From Hirschia maritima DSM 19733 (GTDB lineage: Bacteria; Pseudomonadota; Alphaproteobacteria; Caulobacterales; Hyphomonadaceae): a DNA stretch of 64,000 nucleotides. The DNA is taken from assembly GCF_000378345.1 (NCBI RefSeq), contig NZ_KB899550.1, positions 1-64,000 on the forward strand, written 5' to 3'. Positions within the stretch are counted from its first letter, which is position 1; each line of letters opens with the position of its first letter. This document shows positions 9,941-18,045 of this stretch, piece after piece. The notes under the pieces are model-generated. The model ran no database searches. It saw only the letters and a program-made list of their open reading frames with translations, and had not been told where the DNA came from. The position numbers and the translations under genes were made by a program.

Positions 9941-10997
9941 TATTTCGCATGGACCTTATCAAACAGAGTTATGGGCTCAGAATCATAAAAACGTGTGTAT
10001 TACCTCGGGAATTAGACACGTTTGGAATATAAATGTCCACTGAATTATCAGTGATAAAGCAATTCCTTAGCCAAATTCATCTATAAACGGGCGTAATTTC
10101 AATAAGTTCGGATCTATTTTAAGAGTAAATCAAATAATAGAATCGTTATCCAACCGATTCTCGGGAATTAGACACGTTATATTGTAGGATAAGTCAATGG
10201 ATTCGGGTTTTAGACACGTTGAGAACCAAGTGAGCTCCAAAATTTTGCCCAGAATTGGCCATTTCTGGCGATTAGACACACTGGATATGGCGATTAGACA
10301 CGCTTTAGATCAATTCTGGGGAATAGACACGCATGTTCAGAGTGAAAATGCGGTAAAATGGCGATTAAACACGCCCTCTAAAATTAACGAATTACGATCC
10401 CGATACTTAACGGCGAATAGACACGTTTTGATGGGGATCGAACACACAAAAGTGGGGAATAGACACATAGTGTCTGATAGCCTGCTTTAGATTCAATGAG
10501 TTATAGGCGAATTTTAGGCTTTAACACTATATATAACACCATATTAAACACCTTATCTCCATCGCCAGGGCATTCGACATCGTCAATTTTCTATAAAAAT
10601 TAATAGAAGCTGAAAAGGATTTAGACATTCCAGCCCAATTCCTACTTCCAAAACGTGGCTGTTTCCCTTTGAAAATGAAATCCGGAATCAAATTTAAATT
10701 CGTTGTAAGGAGAGTTCAATTATTTCTGACTTAAGTGCTCTTTTGAAATATCAGTAAATCTGCATTAAAGGTAATAGTGCTTTTGGCGGTCCTCAGAGCC
10801 ACACTCAGAGCCATTTCACTTTTTTATAAATCAGGCCTAAAAAACTGAAAATGTCGCCGCAAAGCCGCCCTACGGCCCGCAAAAACCAATTTTTTTCTTA
10901 AGGATAATTCAGAGTTAATCAATTAGTACAAATATTTGAATATACGCTCTTTTCCTGGTGAAAGTTGAAAACGTTTAAAGTGTATCTATTCGCCAGG
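9941..10997. other. Replication origin region (oriV)
   Basis: About 1.06 kb without a credible gene between repA and the dehydrogenase. It contains the main iteron cluster (10006-10470), followed by an AT-rich, iteron-free stretch (about 10490-10990) with runs such as CTATATATAACACC that is a plausible unwinding element. No clear DnaA box was recognised by eye. The ORF spanning 10197-10490 is composed of the repeats themselves and is not a gene. The layout of initiator gene, iterons and AT-rich DNA is that of an iteron-controlled plasmid origin. Confidence 0.8.
10006..10470 (+). repeat. Iteron array, ten direct copies with core GATTAGACAC
   Basis: Ten copies, all in one orientation, begin near 10006, 10162, 10204, 10265, 10287, 10315, 10358, 10411, 10432 and 10452. 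The best copies read (C/A)TGGCGATTAGACACGCT or CGGGAATTAGACACGTT; degenerate ones keep only AATAGACACG, ATTAAACACG or ATCGAACACA. Starts are separated by irregular distances of about 20-156 bp, with the closest pairs (10265/10287 and 10432/10452) about two helical turns apart. These are the expected RepA binding sites for replication control and incompatibility. Confidence 0.9.
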
Positions 10998-11016
10998 CTG
11001 GGGATTAGACACGCTT
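10998..11016 (+). repeat. Outlying iteron at the 3' end of the dehydrogenase gene
   Basis: A good copy (CTGGGGATTAGACACGCTT) ends exactly at the last base of the 2-hydroxyacid dehydrogenase stop codon. It lies some 530 bp from the main array and is in the same orientation. Its position suggests that the dehydrogenase gene occupies space inside a once more continuous iteron region. Confidence 0.8.
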
Positions 11017-12020
11017 CAAGCAAGACGATCAATGGACACTTCATGTATTGCTGAACCACTTTTGGAAAAAGCGTTGATATTTTCAATCGTCGTTTCTGCA
11101 ATGGCGGAGAGCGCTTCCTGTGTGAAAAAAGCCTGATGACCAGTTACCAATACATTTGGGAATGTCATTAATCGAGCAAATTGATCATCGCGAATAACGT
11201 GCGTTGATAGATCTTCAAAAAAGAGATCTGCTTCTTCTTCATAGACATCTAATCCTAGGCTGCCCAACCTACCCGCTTTTAAAGCTTCAATTACATCCTG
11301 CGTATTAATCAGGGCGCCACGACCTGTATTGATGAGCATCAGCCCCTGCTTGGCTTTGGAAAGTAGATTTGCGTCCACCATGTTATGGGTTGCTGGATTA
11401 AGTGGACAATGAAGGGATACAATATCGCTTTGCTTAAACATTGTATCCAAATCAACATAATTCGCTCCCATGTTAAGACAGTCAGTATTCTTCGCAACAT
11501 CATAAGCAAGGAGTTTGCAGCCGAAACCCTTAAAAAGGCCCATTGTGACAGTGCCGATTTTTCCAGTACCGACTATACCCACGGTTTTCCCATGTAGATC
11601 AAAGCCAATAAAACCGTTTAAAGAAAAGTTTCCATCACGAACACGGTTATATGCACGATGTAAGTGACGATTTAACCCCAGAACAAGCGCAAGAGTGTGC
11701 TCAGCAACTGAATAAGGCGAGTAAGCGGGGACGCGGCAGACCTTTATATTGAACTCATCTGCTGCTTTTAGGTCGACATTGTTAAAACCAGCACAGCGCA
11801 TGGCTATTAATTTAACACCCTGCTTTTTAAGTATTTTAAGTGTATCCCTATCAATGATATCATTGACGAAAACACAAACAATTTCCGCACCTTTCGCTAG
11901 ACTAGCGGTGCTGGAATTCAAATGCGGTTCTTGATAAAATATCTCATGTGATTGATCTGCATTGGCTGCGTCGAGAAAAAGTTGGTCATACGCTTTGGAA
12001 GAAAACACCGTGATCCGCAT
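11016..12020 (-). CDS. D-2-hydroxyacid dehydrogenase, D-lactate dehydrogenase-like
   Basis: A 334-residue NAD-dependent D-2-hydroxyacid dehydrogenase, close to fermentative LdhA in length and sequence. The NAD glycine motif is GTGKIG at residues 151-156; the catalytic trio is visible as R234 (NTGRGALINT), E263 (DVYEEEADLFF) and H295 (GHQAFFT). The stretch LIAMRCAGFNNVD is typical of the LdhA branch. The reaction would be reduction of pyruvate, or a related 2-keto acid, to the D-hydroxy acid in the cytoplasm. It stands alone between the origin iterons and the parA operon, with iterons on both sides. A metabolic gene inside a replication-partition core is unusual, so acquisition by insertion is possible (inference). 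Confidence 0.9.
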   Translation of the reverse strand: MRITVFSSKAYDQLFLDAANADQSHEIFYQEPHLNSSTASLAKGAEIVCVFVNDIIDRDTLKILKKQGVKLIAMRCAGFNNVDLKAADEFNIKVCRVPAYSPYSVAEHTLALVLGLNRHLHRAYNRVRDGNFSLNGFIGFDLHGKTVGIVGTGKIGTVTMGLFKGFGCKLLAYDVAKNTDCLNMGANYVDLDTMFKQSDIVSLHCPLNPATHNMVDANLLSKAKQGLMLINTGRGALINTQDVIEALKAGRLGSLGLDVYEEEADLFFEDLSTHVIRDDQFARLMTFPNVLVTGHQAFFTQEALSAIAETTIENINAFSKSGSAIHEVSIDRLA

Positions 12021-12402
12021 AATGAGTTTCCATAAATCAATTATGCAAGATGATCTCGCATAGCTAGCAACTAACTACAATTGGAACTTTCGCCGCAATT
12101 CAATGAAACAATAGCATATTGGAATATTGGCTTAGCTTTGCCTGTTTATTGGACACTACTAATTCGTCATGTTATAATATATCAAAACGACCTGCTTGGT
12201 TGCTTTTTTCATTAACCCTATTAGGGTATTTTTAAAAATGATGTTGCTTATTTTTTGTTCGGATGTATAAATCTGAAATTGAGATACAACAAGCTTCCCG
12301 CTGGGTTGGGGAGACGCTGGCGATTAGACACACTCCTACCTCTAAGTGTCTGATCGCCAGATCTTTTTGGAGAGAGGTTATCCCCTCTCCTCTGTTGGAA
12401 AA
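12021..12402. other. Intergenic region between dehydrogenase and par operon
   Basis: About 380 bp without a gene. It holds the upstream region of the dehydrogenase (promoter expected but not identified), a small hairpin ACCCTA-TTAGGGT with a following T-rich run at 12215-12233, the inverted iteron pair at 12317-12360, and a second hairpin at 12369-12390 (GGAGAGAGG, 4-base loop, CCCCTCTCC, one mismatch) just past the end of the partition operon. The latter lacks a T-run on either strand, so it is at best an imperfect terminator. Confidence 0.55.
12317..12360. repeat. Head-to-head inverted pair of iterons
   Basis: Two iteron copies face each other: CTGGCGATTAGACACACT on the plus strand (12317-12334), an 8-base spacer, then TAAGTGTCTGATCGCCAG (12343-12360), which is the same motif inverted. 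The arms match at 15 of 16 outer positions. Inverted iterons are classically operators bound by initiator dimers, whereas direct copies are bound by monomers. Here the pair lies downstream of the par operon rather than upstream of repA. Confidence 0.85.
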
Positions 12403-12939
12403 CTACCTTACAAACCGGGTTCTGCCTTCAGCATGAAGGCGCGCATTGATAGCACCGAATACGTAAGTCGTTACATCTACATGATTTTCTAATGCAACAA
12501 GTTTTAGGAAGTGGCGCGAAGTTTCACTAATACGGAAGTTAAGCTGAACCTGCTTCCCCTTCCCTTTAATGCTTGAACGCGCATTGTCGTGCTCGTCGAT
12601 AAAGCCTTTGATCCGGCGTTGATATTCGCCAAATGGTGTTGCTTTTTCTTGGCCCATTTCTTGAGCAATACCGTCTCTAGCTTCAGCCAGACTTTTATAT
12701 TCACGCTGTTCTGGGTTTTGAACATCAAATGCAGCTTGAAGGTCAGCTGGTGAAACGCTCGGACCCATGCTGGTGTTTTCATCAACTTGAGGTGCGGCCG
12801 GTGGCGGTGTGGGAATGCCACGTGGAGCAGTTGCCTCCCCTGTTGCTTGCTGGTTGGCTTGTGGTTGAGGTGTATCTGCCTGCGGATTGTCCAAGTCTTT
12901 TCCGCGAATGTTTGGTTCTAGGCCTTTAAGGAAACTCAT
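12403..12939 (-). CDS. Small partition protein, probable ribbon-helix-helix centromere-binding partner of ParA
   Basis: A 178-residue protein whose start overlaps the parA stop by ATGA, so the two are translationally coupled. The first ~70 residues are proline-, glutamine- and alanine-rich and probably disordered. The C-terminal ~50 residues (VQLNFRISETSRHFLKLVALENHVDVTTYVFGAI) have the pattern of a beta strand followed by two helices seen in ribbon-helix-helix proteins. No ParB/Spo0J-type helix-turn-helix domain is present. In type Ib partition systems a small RHH protein downstream of a short ParA binds the centromere, and that role is inferred here. Family identity is not certain from the sequence alone. 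Confidence 0.65.
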   Translation of the reverse strand: MSFLKGLEPNIRGKDLDNPQADTPQPQANQQATGEATAPRGIPTPPPAAPQVDENTSMGPSVSPADLQAAFDVQNPEQREYKSLAEARDGIAQEMGQEKATPFGEYQRRIKGFIDEHDNARSSIKGKGKQVQLNFRISETSRHFLKLVALENHVDVTTYVFGAINARLHAEGRTRFVR

Positions 12940-13601
12940 GCAGCATTCCCCCGCAAGCTTTTCATTTGCTCAAGGCGACTGCTCACCCACCCCCAAAGCT
13001 CTTTCACTTCTTTTGCAGCTTGTGTGCGCGGGTGCATTATTAAAGGTGAAGACCCAGCAGCTGCAGCTTCCATAAATTGGCTGCGGTCATGAATGATGTT
13101 TGGAGCTACAGGATATGAACATTTCACCTCAACAAACTGGCGTGCATCTTCGGCCAGATCTTTCATATCTTTTGGCACGCGATTTATCACAACTGCACCG
13201 GGCGTGTTAACTGTTGAAGCAATAGCAATCGTCGCTTCAATGGCCTCTAGATCGTAAGCTTGAGGCTGTGTTGGGATCAGAACAAGGTCCACCTCATTAC
13301 AAATAAGGAAACTTTCTTGTCCAATATTTGGTGGCATGTCGTAAATAATGAGGTCCCTTCCCTCATTTTTTGCCGCCCTTAACAGCTGAGGAAGCCGATT
13401 TAGGGTCGCTGCGATGGTCATTGGCTCACCATCTAGACCCTGTTGTGTGCGTTTATCGAACTGATTTAGACTCGTCATTTGCGGGTCTAAGTCGAAAATA
13501 GCGACTTTTCTTCCCGCTTCATGGGCCGCAAATGCCAGATTTTGCGCCAACATTGTCTTGCCTGCGCCGCCTTTTTGGCTCGCCATCGCTATCAATTGCA
13601 T
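12936..13601 (-). CDS. parA: ParA-type partition ATPase (short, type Ib-like)
   Basis: A 221-residue Walker-type ATPase beginning MQLIAMASQKGGAGKTMLA, with the deviant Walker A motif KGGAGKT at residues 10-16, the A' motif FDLDPQMTS, and the Walker B-like DLIIYDMPPN. It lacks the N-terminal DNA-binding extension of type Ia ParA proteins, which fits a system with a small separate DNA-binding partner. It should form a nucleoid-bound gradient that separates replicon copies. It is the first gene of the two-gene operon. The AT-rich repetitive DNA directly upstream (13655-13832) is the likely site where the partner protein binds. Confidence 0.9.
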   Translation of the reverse strand: MQLIAMASQKGGAGKTMLAQNLAFAAHEAGRKVAIFDLDPQMTSLNQFDKRTQQGLDGEPMTIAATLNRLPQLLRAAKNEGRDLIIYDMPPNIGQESFLICNEVDLVLIPTQPQAYDLEAIEATIAIASTVNTPGAVVINRVPKDMKDLAEDARQFVEVKCSYPVAPNIIHDRSQFMEAAAAGSSPLIMHPRTQAAKEVKELWGWVSSRLEQMKSLRGNAA

Positions 13602-13654
13602 GGGCTTTCCCTTTGGAACTCAAATATTTCCTTTAAACTACAGTGGATAGGTTT

Positions 13655-13832
13655 CTAGTTTGCTAACTAGCGAGAATTCTAGTTTTATAGTTGTTAGGAT
13701 ATCTAGATCTCTATATGTATGGATGTAGAGATAGATAGATGTCTGCACATATAGAGATACAGATGTATAGTGGTCTATACGTATATACAGCTACACATAT
13801 ATCACTATAGCTAGACAGATATATAGAAAACT
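13655..13832. repeat. AT-rich repetitive stretch upstream of parA, candidate centromere (parS/parC)
   Basis: This stretch is unlike its surroundings: a low-complexity run built from CTAG, ATAG, GATA, TATA and ACATATA steps. It starts with the perfect inverted repeat CTAGTT-TGCT-AACTAG (13655-13670), repeats CTAGTT at 13679-13684, and continues with many overlapping half-sites such as GATATCTAGATC, AGAGATAGATAG, CATATAGAGATA, GGTCTATACG and GCTAGACAG. Type Ib systems commonly have their centromere upstream of parA as arrays of short AT-rich sites for the RHH partner. The parA promoter should overlap it, which would give autoregulation. The role is inferred from position and composition. Confidence 0.6.
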
Positions 13833-13954
13833 ATCATCCCGATTTAATAGGCATGCTTAACCGGACCTTAAGCAGACGGCGCTAATTATGGTGCTCAAAT
13901 TCGCAAAAGAGGGCGACCTTGGGCTGCGATATAAGAGTATAGAGAGCCGGTGAG

Positions 13955-15235
13955 ATGGGGATTTTCCCAAACAATAAGAGCGATAAGCATTCAGAACTTG
14001 CTCAAGTTGAAGCAGGTGATGCGCCTGAACATGGTCTACCAGGGCAAGTGATCCGCATTACAATCATCATGCTGGTGCTAACTTGCATGCTTCTTTCTGG
14101 CTATGGAAACATTATCACTTGGACAGAAGGGGTAGAGGGGGTCGATTATTGGATCGCCTTTGGAACTGGTATTATTTCCGAAATTATCGGAGCTGTTCTT
14201 CTTGTTGTCATTATATGGTGTTTTGCACGACCTAGCGTGCCACGTCTTTTAATGGCGCTCTTATTCTTTCCTGTTTGGTCAATGGCGACATTCCAAAATG
14301 CGAGTGCAAGTTGGTCTTACTATGTAGATGCTTCAAATGCGGAAGAAGAGGCGACTGCCCAGCGCCGTGCTTTAGAAAAAAAGAGTGCGCTAAAAACACA
14401 ATCGACTTTGGCTGCTGAACGCATTGATGAGATAAAAGAAGAACTTTCCTTCATAGGAATGACGCGCACGCCAGATGAAATTAAATCTCAACGTGATCGT
14501 TTGCCTGATAATTATGTGACGAAACGTGCGCAATTGTCTGCCGAGCTCACAAAAGCTGAAAGACGAATTGAGCTTGATAAAGAATTGATCGAGCAACGAG
14601 GCATCCTTGCCACAACAACAGGGGCAGGGGCCAGTATTGAAGTATCATCTTCACTCGCGGGCTCTAAAGGTGTTGCTCCTCTAGCGGTTTCTGAAGATGG
14701 AGAATTAGAAGGTCCAAAATTCAATTCTTTCTGGAGCTTCTTGCAATTTGTGCAATCAAACCGTCTGGGTAGCCTTGTTCTCGTAATGGAGATCATGAAA
14801 TCATTTGGTTTGTTGCTTGTTAATGTTGTCTTTGTGCGTGAAGCACAGAGCAGATCCATTCGGGAAACACACGCGCAGCAATCAAATATATATACCACGC
14901 CCATGGCTGCAAATGATGCTCGCTATGCTCAACAATCATCACAACCAGCTGCGCCAATCGCGCCCAAAGCTCAGCCATTGGGGCCAAAGCGGGCAAAAAT
15001 TGTGAACATGGAGACGCCTGCGCCTAAGCCAACTGGTAAAGCAAAGCCAACTCCAGCGCCGCAACCACAAAATTCTACTGGACAAGTAGGGGCGGGCTTC
15101 GCCTTTGATTTTGCAGGTGAAGAGGGACGCGCACAATCTTCATCAGCACCGGAAGTGAAAAAGGCAGAAGAACCAGCTGAAGAAACTCAATCGGATGAGC
15201 CGCAAATCATCGGCATCGCCGGTAAGTTTGTTTGA
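13955..15235 (+). CDS. Coiled-coil membrane protein of unknown function
   Basis: A 426-residue protein I cannot assign to a named family. Hydrophobic segments lie at about residues 32-50, 65-90 and 97-115, then a charged coiled-coil region at about 126-215 (EEEATAQRRALEKK and following), and a fourth hydrophobic segment near 271-295. The C-terminal ~125 residues are proline-, alanine- and glutamine-rich and probably disordered. The layout of membrane helices enclosing a coiled coil recalls DUF4407-like proteins, but no decisive motif was seen. It is transcribed divergently from the parA operon, across the candidate centromere, so it may belong to the replicon-maintenance module or simply be adjacent. 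A GGTGAG sequence ends directly at the ATG. Confidence 0.7.
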   Translation: MGIFPNNKSDKHSELAQVEAGDAPEHGLPGQVIRITIIMLVLTCMLLSGYGNIITWTEGVEGVDYWIAFGTGIISEIIGAVLLVVIIWCFARPSVPRLLMALLFFPVWSMATFQNASASWSYYVDASNAEEEATAQRRALEKKSALKTQSTLAAERIDEIKEELSFIGMTRTPDEIKSQRDRLPDNYVTKRAQLSAELTKAERRIELDKELIEQRGILATTTGAGASIEVSSSLAGSKGVAPLAVSEDGELEGPKFNSFWSFLQFVQSNRLGSLVLVMEIMKSFGLLLVNVVFVREAQSRSIRETHAQQSNIYTTPMAANDARYAQQSSQPAAPIAPKAQPLGPKRAKIVNMETPAPKPTGKAKPTPAPQPQNSTGQVGAGFAFDFAGEEGRAQSSSAPEVKKAEEPAEETQSDEPQIIGIAGKFV

Positions 15236-15347
15236 TTATCTCTGTCAGCGCTTTCTAAATATTTTGATATATCCCGACAGGTTCGTTGACCTTAAATCGG
15301 CTCATTGCTAGGCGAATATTCCAATTGGTTTATTTGTGAGGTGATTT

Positions 15348-16220
15348 GTGAAGGGTATTATCTTGGCTGGGGGCACAGGATCACGTCTTTTTCCAGTTAC
15401 ACTTGGTGTATCTAAGCAATTAGTGCCGGTTTTCGATAAGCCGATGATTTATTATCCGCTCAGTGTTCTCATGTTGTCCGGCATTAAGGATATTCTGATT
15501 ATCACGACTCCAGTCGACGCGCCGGCTTTTCAAAGATTGCTGGGAGACGGATCACGTTTTGGCGTCAATCTTCAGTATGCTGAACAAGATGAGCCAAATG
15601 GGTTGGCAGAAGCATTTTTGATCGGTGAAAAGTTTATTGATGGACAACCTTGCGCTCTGATTTTGGGCGATAATATTTTTTACGGAGCAGGACTTCGAGA
15701 TATTTGCCAAACAGCATCTCGACGTGAAAGCGGTGCCAGTGTTTTTGCGTACAAAGTTGCCGACCCTGAACGTTATGGGGTCGTGGATTTTGATGATAGC
15801 TTTAAAGCTTTAAGTATTGAAGAAAAGCCAACAACTCCGAAATCTAATTGGGCCGTCACCGGTTTGTATTATTACGATAAACAAGTTGTCGATATTGCCA
15901 AATCCATTACTCCATCTGAACGTGGTGAATTAGAGATTACCGACGTCAATCAAGCCTATTTAGACGCTGGAACTTTAGAGGTCCAAAAACTGGGTAGGGG
16001 ATATGCGTGGTTGGATACTGGAACGCATGATAGCTTGCATGAAGCATCATCATTTGTACGCACGATCGAAAAACGTCAGGGGATTAAAATAGCCTGTCCT
16101 GAAGAAATTGGATTTCAAGCTGGTTATTTATCTTCTGAACAATTGCTTCAATCGGCAAATGAGTTGGGCAGGACGGCATATGCTGATTATCTGCGTAGAA
16201 TTGTAGAAGACGCTAATTAA
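15348..16220 (+). CDS. rfbA: Glucose-1-phosphate thymidylyltransferase
   Basis: A 290-residue RmlA enzyme, full length. The GTG start gives the standard N-terminus [18 protein letters not shown], with the nucleotide-binding GGTGSRL at residues 8-14, then [25 protein letters not shown] and [10 protein letters not shown], all invariant in the family. It converts glucose-1-phosphate and dTTP to dTDP-glucose, the first step to dTDP-L-rhamnose, in the cytoplasm. The start of rfbC follows 30 bp downstream, and rfbC overlaps rfbB, so A-C-B form an operon; rfbD is displaced to 25.6 kb. No strong upstream promoter was recognised. Confidence 0.97.
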   Translation: MKGIILAGGTGSRLFPVTLGVSKQLVPVFDKPMIYYPLSVLMLSGIKDILIITTPVDAPAFQRLLGDGSRFGVNLQYAEQDEPNGLAEAFLIGEKFIDGQPCALILGDNIFYGAGLRDICQTASRRESGASVFAYKVADPERYGVVDFDDSFKALSIEEKPTTPKSNWAVTGLYYYDKQVVDIAKSITPSERGELEITDVNQAYLDAGTLEVQKLGRGYAWLDTGTHDSLHEASSFVRTIEKRQGIKIACPEEIGFQAGYLSSEQLLQSANELGRTAYADYLRRIVEDAN

Positions 16221-16250
16221 TTCAGTTTATTTATGCCGAAGGCAATTGAT

Positions 16251-16826
16251 ATGAAAATCAGAGAGTTAGGACTTAAAGGGGTAAAAGAGATTATTCCACA
16301 GCGCTTTGGTGATGAACGAGGCTTTTTTTCTGAAACATACAATCAAGCAGCGTTTCAAGAAGCGGGTCTGCCTGCCAATTGGGTTCAAGATAATCACTCA
16401 TTATCCTCTCAAAAGAATGTTTTAAGAGGGTTGCATTTTCAAACAGAACCTTTTGCGCAGGATAAATTAGTGCGGGTTGTGTCAGGTGAAATTTATGATG
16501 TGGCCGTTGATATTCGCAAAGGCTCACCTGACTATGGAAAATGGGTGGGGCTGACAGTTTCTGCTAAACTAGGAAATCAAATTCTAATTCCCAAAGGGTT
16601 TGCGCATGGATTTCTGACTTTGGCCGAAAATGTAGAAGTAGAATACAAGGTAAGTGCACCATATTCTCCTCCAAACGATTGCACCATATTATGGAATGAC
16701 CCAGCCATAGGGATAGATTGGCCTTTCAGTGGAGACCCAATTTTGTCCAAAAAGGATAAAGAGGCCGCTCTATTGGGAGACGTCGAAAACAACTTTTTCT
16801 TTGAGAATGTAAGGCCATCAACATGA
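16251..16826 (+). CDS. rfbC: dTDP-4-dehydrorhamnose 3,5-epimerase
   Basis: A RmlC cupin-fold epimerase of 191 residues from the chosen start. The open frame also permits an ATG at 16233, but the ATG at 16251 gives the canonical [15 protein letters not shown]-terminus and has GAAGG 8 bases upstream. Key stretches are [30 protein letters not shown] (with the catalytic-region histidine in RGLHFQ), [17 protein letters not shown] and [12 protein letters not shown]. It inverts C3 and C5 of the 4-keto-6-deoxyglucose intermediate. Its stop overlaps the rfbB start by ATGA, pointing to translational coupling. Confidence 0.96.
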   Translation: MKIRELGLKGVKEIIPQRFGDERGFFSETYNQAAFQEAGLPANWVQDNHSLSSQKNVLRGLHFQTEPFAQDKLVRVVSGEIYDVAVDIRKGSPDYGKWVGLTVSAKLGNQILIPKGFAHGFLTLAENVEVEYKVSAPYSPPNDCTILWNDPAIGIDWPFSGDPILSKKDKEAALLGDVENNFFFENVRPST

Positions 16827-17866
16827 AAATAATGGTTACTGGTGGTGCGGGATTTATTGGATCGGCCGTATGTCGTTATTTGGTTGGTCAAAGGAATGTA
16901 TCAGTCGTCAATGTTGATAAACTTACTTATGCTGCCAACCTGCAGTCTCTAAAAGATATTGAAAATAGTTCTAATTATACTTTTGAAAAGATTGATATTT
17001 GTGACGGAGAAGCAGTTTTATCTGCGATGAAAAAGCATCGAATTGATGCAATCATGCATTTAGCCGCTGAAAGTCATGTGGATCGCTCAATAGATGGACC
17101 AGCTGCATTCATACAGACCAATATTATTGGGACGTATTCTATGCTGGAAGCTGCCCGAACGTATTGGAGAGATGAACTAAAAGAAATTGAAAATTTCCGT
17201 TTTCACCATGTTTCAACTGATGAAGTGTTTGGTGATTTGCCGTTTGACGGAAGTTTGTTTTCTGAAACGACAAGTTATGCGCCGTCGTCACCTTATTCGG
17301 CTTCCAAAGCGTCTTCAGACCATTTAGTGCAAGCATGGCACCGCACTTATGGATTGCCTATTGTGGTGAGTAATTGCTCCAATAATTACGGCCCGTATCA
17401 TTTCCCTGAAAAACTTATTCCACTTGTTGTTCTAAACGCTTTGGAAGAAAAAACTCTACCAGTCTACGGGAAAGGGGATAATGTGCGTGATTGGTTATAC
17501 GTGGAAGATCACGCGGTGGCGCTTACGAATGTGCTTGAAAAGGGCAAAGTTGGGCAAAGCTATAATATTGGTGGCAATGCAGAACGGACAAATCTGGAAG
17601 TTGTTCATACCATTTGTGATATTTTGGATGAATTACGTCCAACAGCAACTTCTCGCCGCGAGTTGGTCCAATTTGTGTCTGACCGGCCCGGCCATGACAG
17701 AAGATATGCAATAGATGCGAGCAAGATAAAGAAAAATTTGGGTTGGAGCCCATCTGTTTCTTTTGAGCAAGGCCTTGAAAATACTGTGAAATGGTACCTC
17801 GATAATGAATGGTGGTGGAAACCTATTCGGGAAGGGCGCTACGCAGGCCAGCGTTTAGGTAAGTAG
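16823..17866 (+). CDS. rfbB: dTDP-glucose 4,6-dehydratase
   Basis: A 347-residue extended short-chain dehydrogenase. The N-terminal GGAGFIGSA is the NAD-binding glycine motif, [15 protein letters not shown] is diagnostic of Rml[10 protein letters not shown] holds the catalytic Thr-Asp-Glu triad, and [12 protein letters not shown] holds the YxxxK pair. Family length and C-terminus ([19 protein letters not shown]) are complete. It converts dTDP-glucose to dTDP-4-keto-6-deoxyglucose. It is the last gene of the rfbACB operon and is followed by a hairpin terminator-like element at 17936. Confidence 0.97.
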   Translation: MKIMVTGGAGFIGSAVCRYLVGQRNVSVVNVDKLTYAANLQSLKDIENSSNYTFEKIDICDGEAVLSAMKKHRIDAIMHLAAESHVDRSIDGPAAFIQTNIIGTYSMLEAARTYWRDELKEIENFRFHHVSTDEVFGDLPFDGSLFSETTSYAPSSPYSASKASSDHLVQAWHRTYGLPIVVSNCSNNYGPYHFPEKLIPLVVLNALEEKTLPVYGKGDNVRDWLYVEDHAVALTNVLEKGKVGQSYNIGGNAERTNLEVVHTICDILDELRPTATSRRELVQFVSDRPGHDRRYAIDASKIKKNLGWSPSVSFEQGLENTVKWYLDNEWWWKPIREGRYAGQRLGK

Positions 17867-17935
17867 TTACTCCTAACTCAACCCAAACTTTCAACCTTCT
17901 TTTACCTCCCAAGCAATAAAAGCACATGGTTGTGG

Positions 17936-17965
17936 AAAAGCTGTCTTTTGGCAGCTTTTGTGCAT
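17936..17965 (+). terminator. Terminator-like hairpin after rfbB
   Basis: AAAAGCTG (17936-17943), an 8-base loop, then CAGCTTTT (17952-17959) make a perfect 8-bp stem that ends in its own T-run, with a further outer pairing of GCACA and TGTGC. It lies 70 bp after rfbB and 80 bp before the exporter gene, consistent with ending the rfbACB transcript. Confidence 0.6.
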
Positions 17966-18045
17966 TAGTGTGTGGGTTGTTTCACCTTGATGCAATATAT
18001 GCTGATAGGGGAATCTAATTTATCGGGCTGAAATGCTCAAAACGG

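Noticed and set aside
10006-10470. CRISPR array
   Set aside because: Repeats are short (about 17-19 bp), degenerate and unevenly spaced by 20-156 bp, and no cas gene is present. They are iterons.
10197-10490. A 97-codon ORF in the origin region
   Set aside because: It is made up of iteron repeats, has no recognisable protein pattern and lies in the expected RepA-binding region.
13680-13832. Microsatellite or sequencing artefact
   Set aside because: The tract is low in complexity but not a simple tandem repeat, and its place upstream of parA gives it a likely function.
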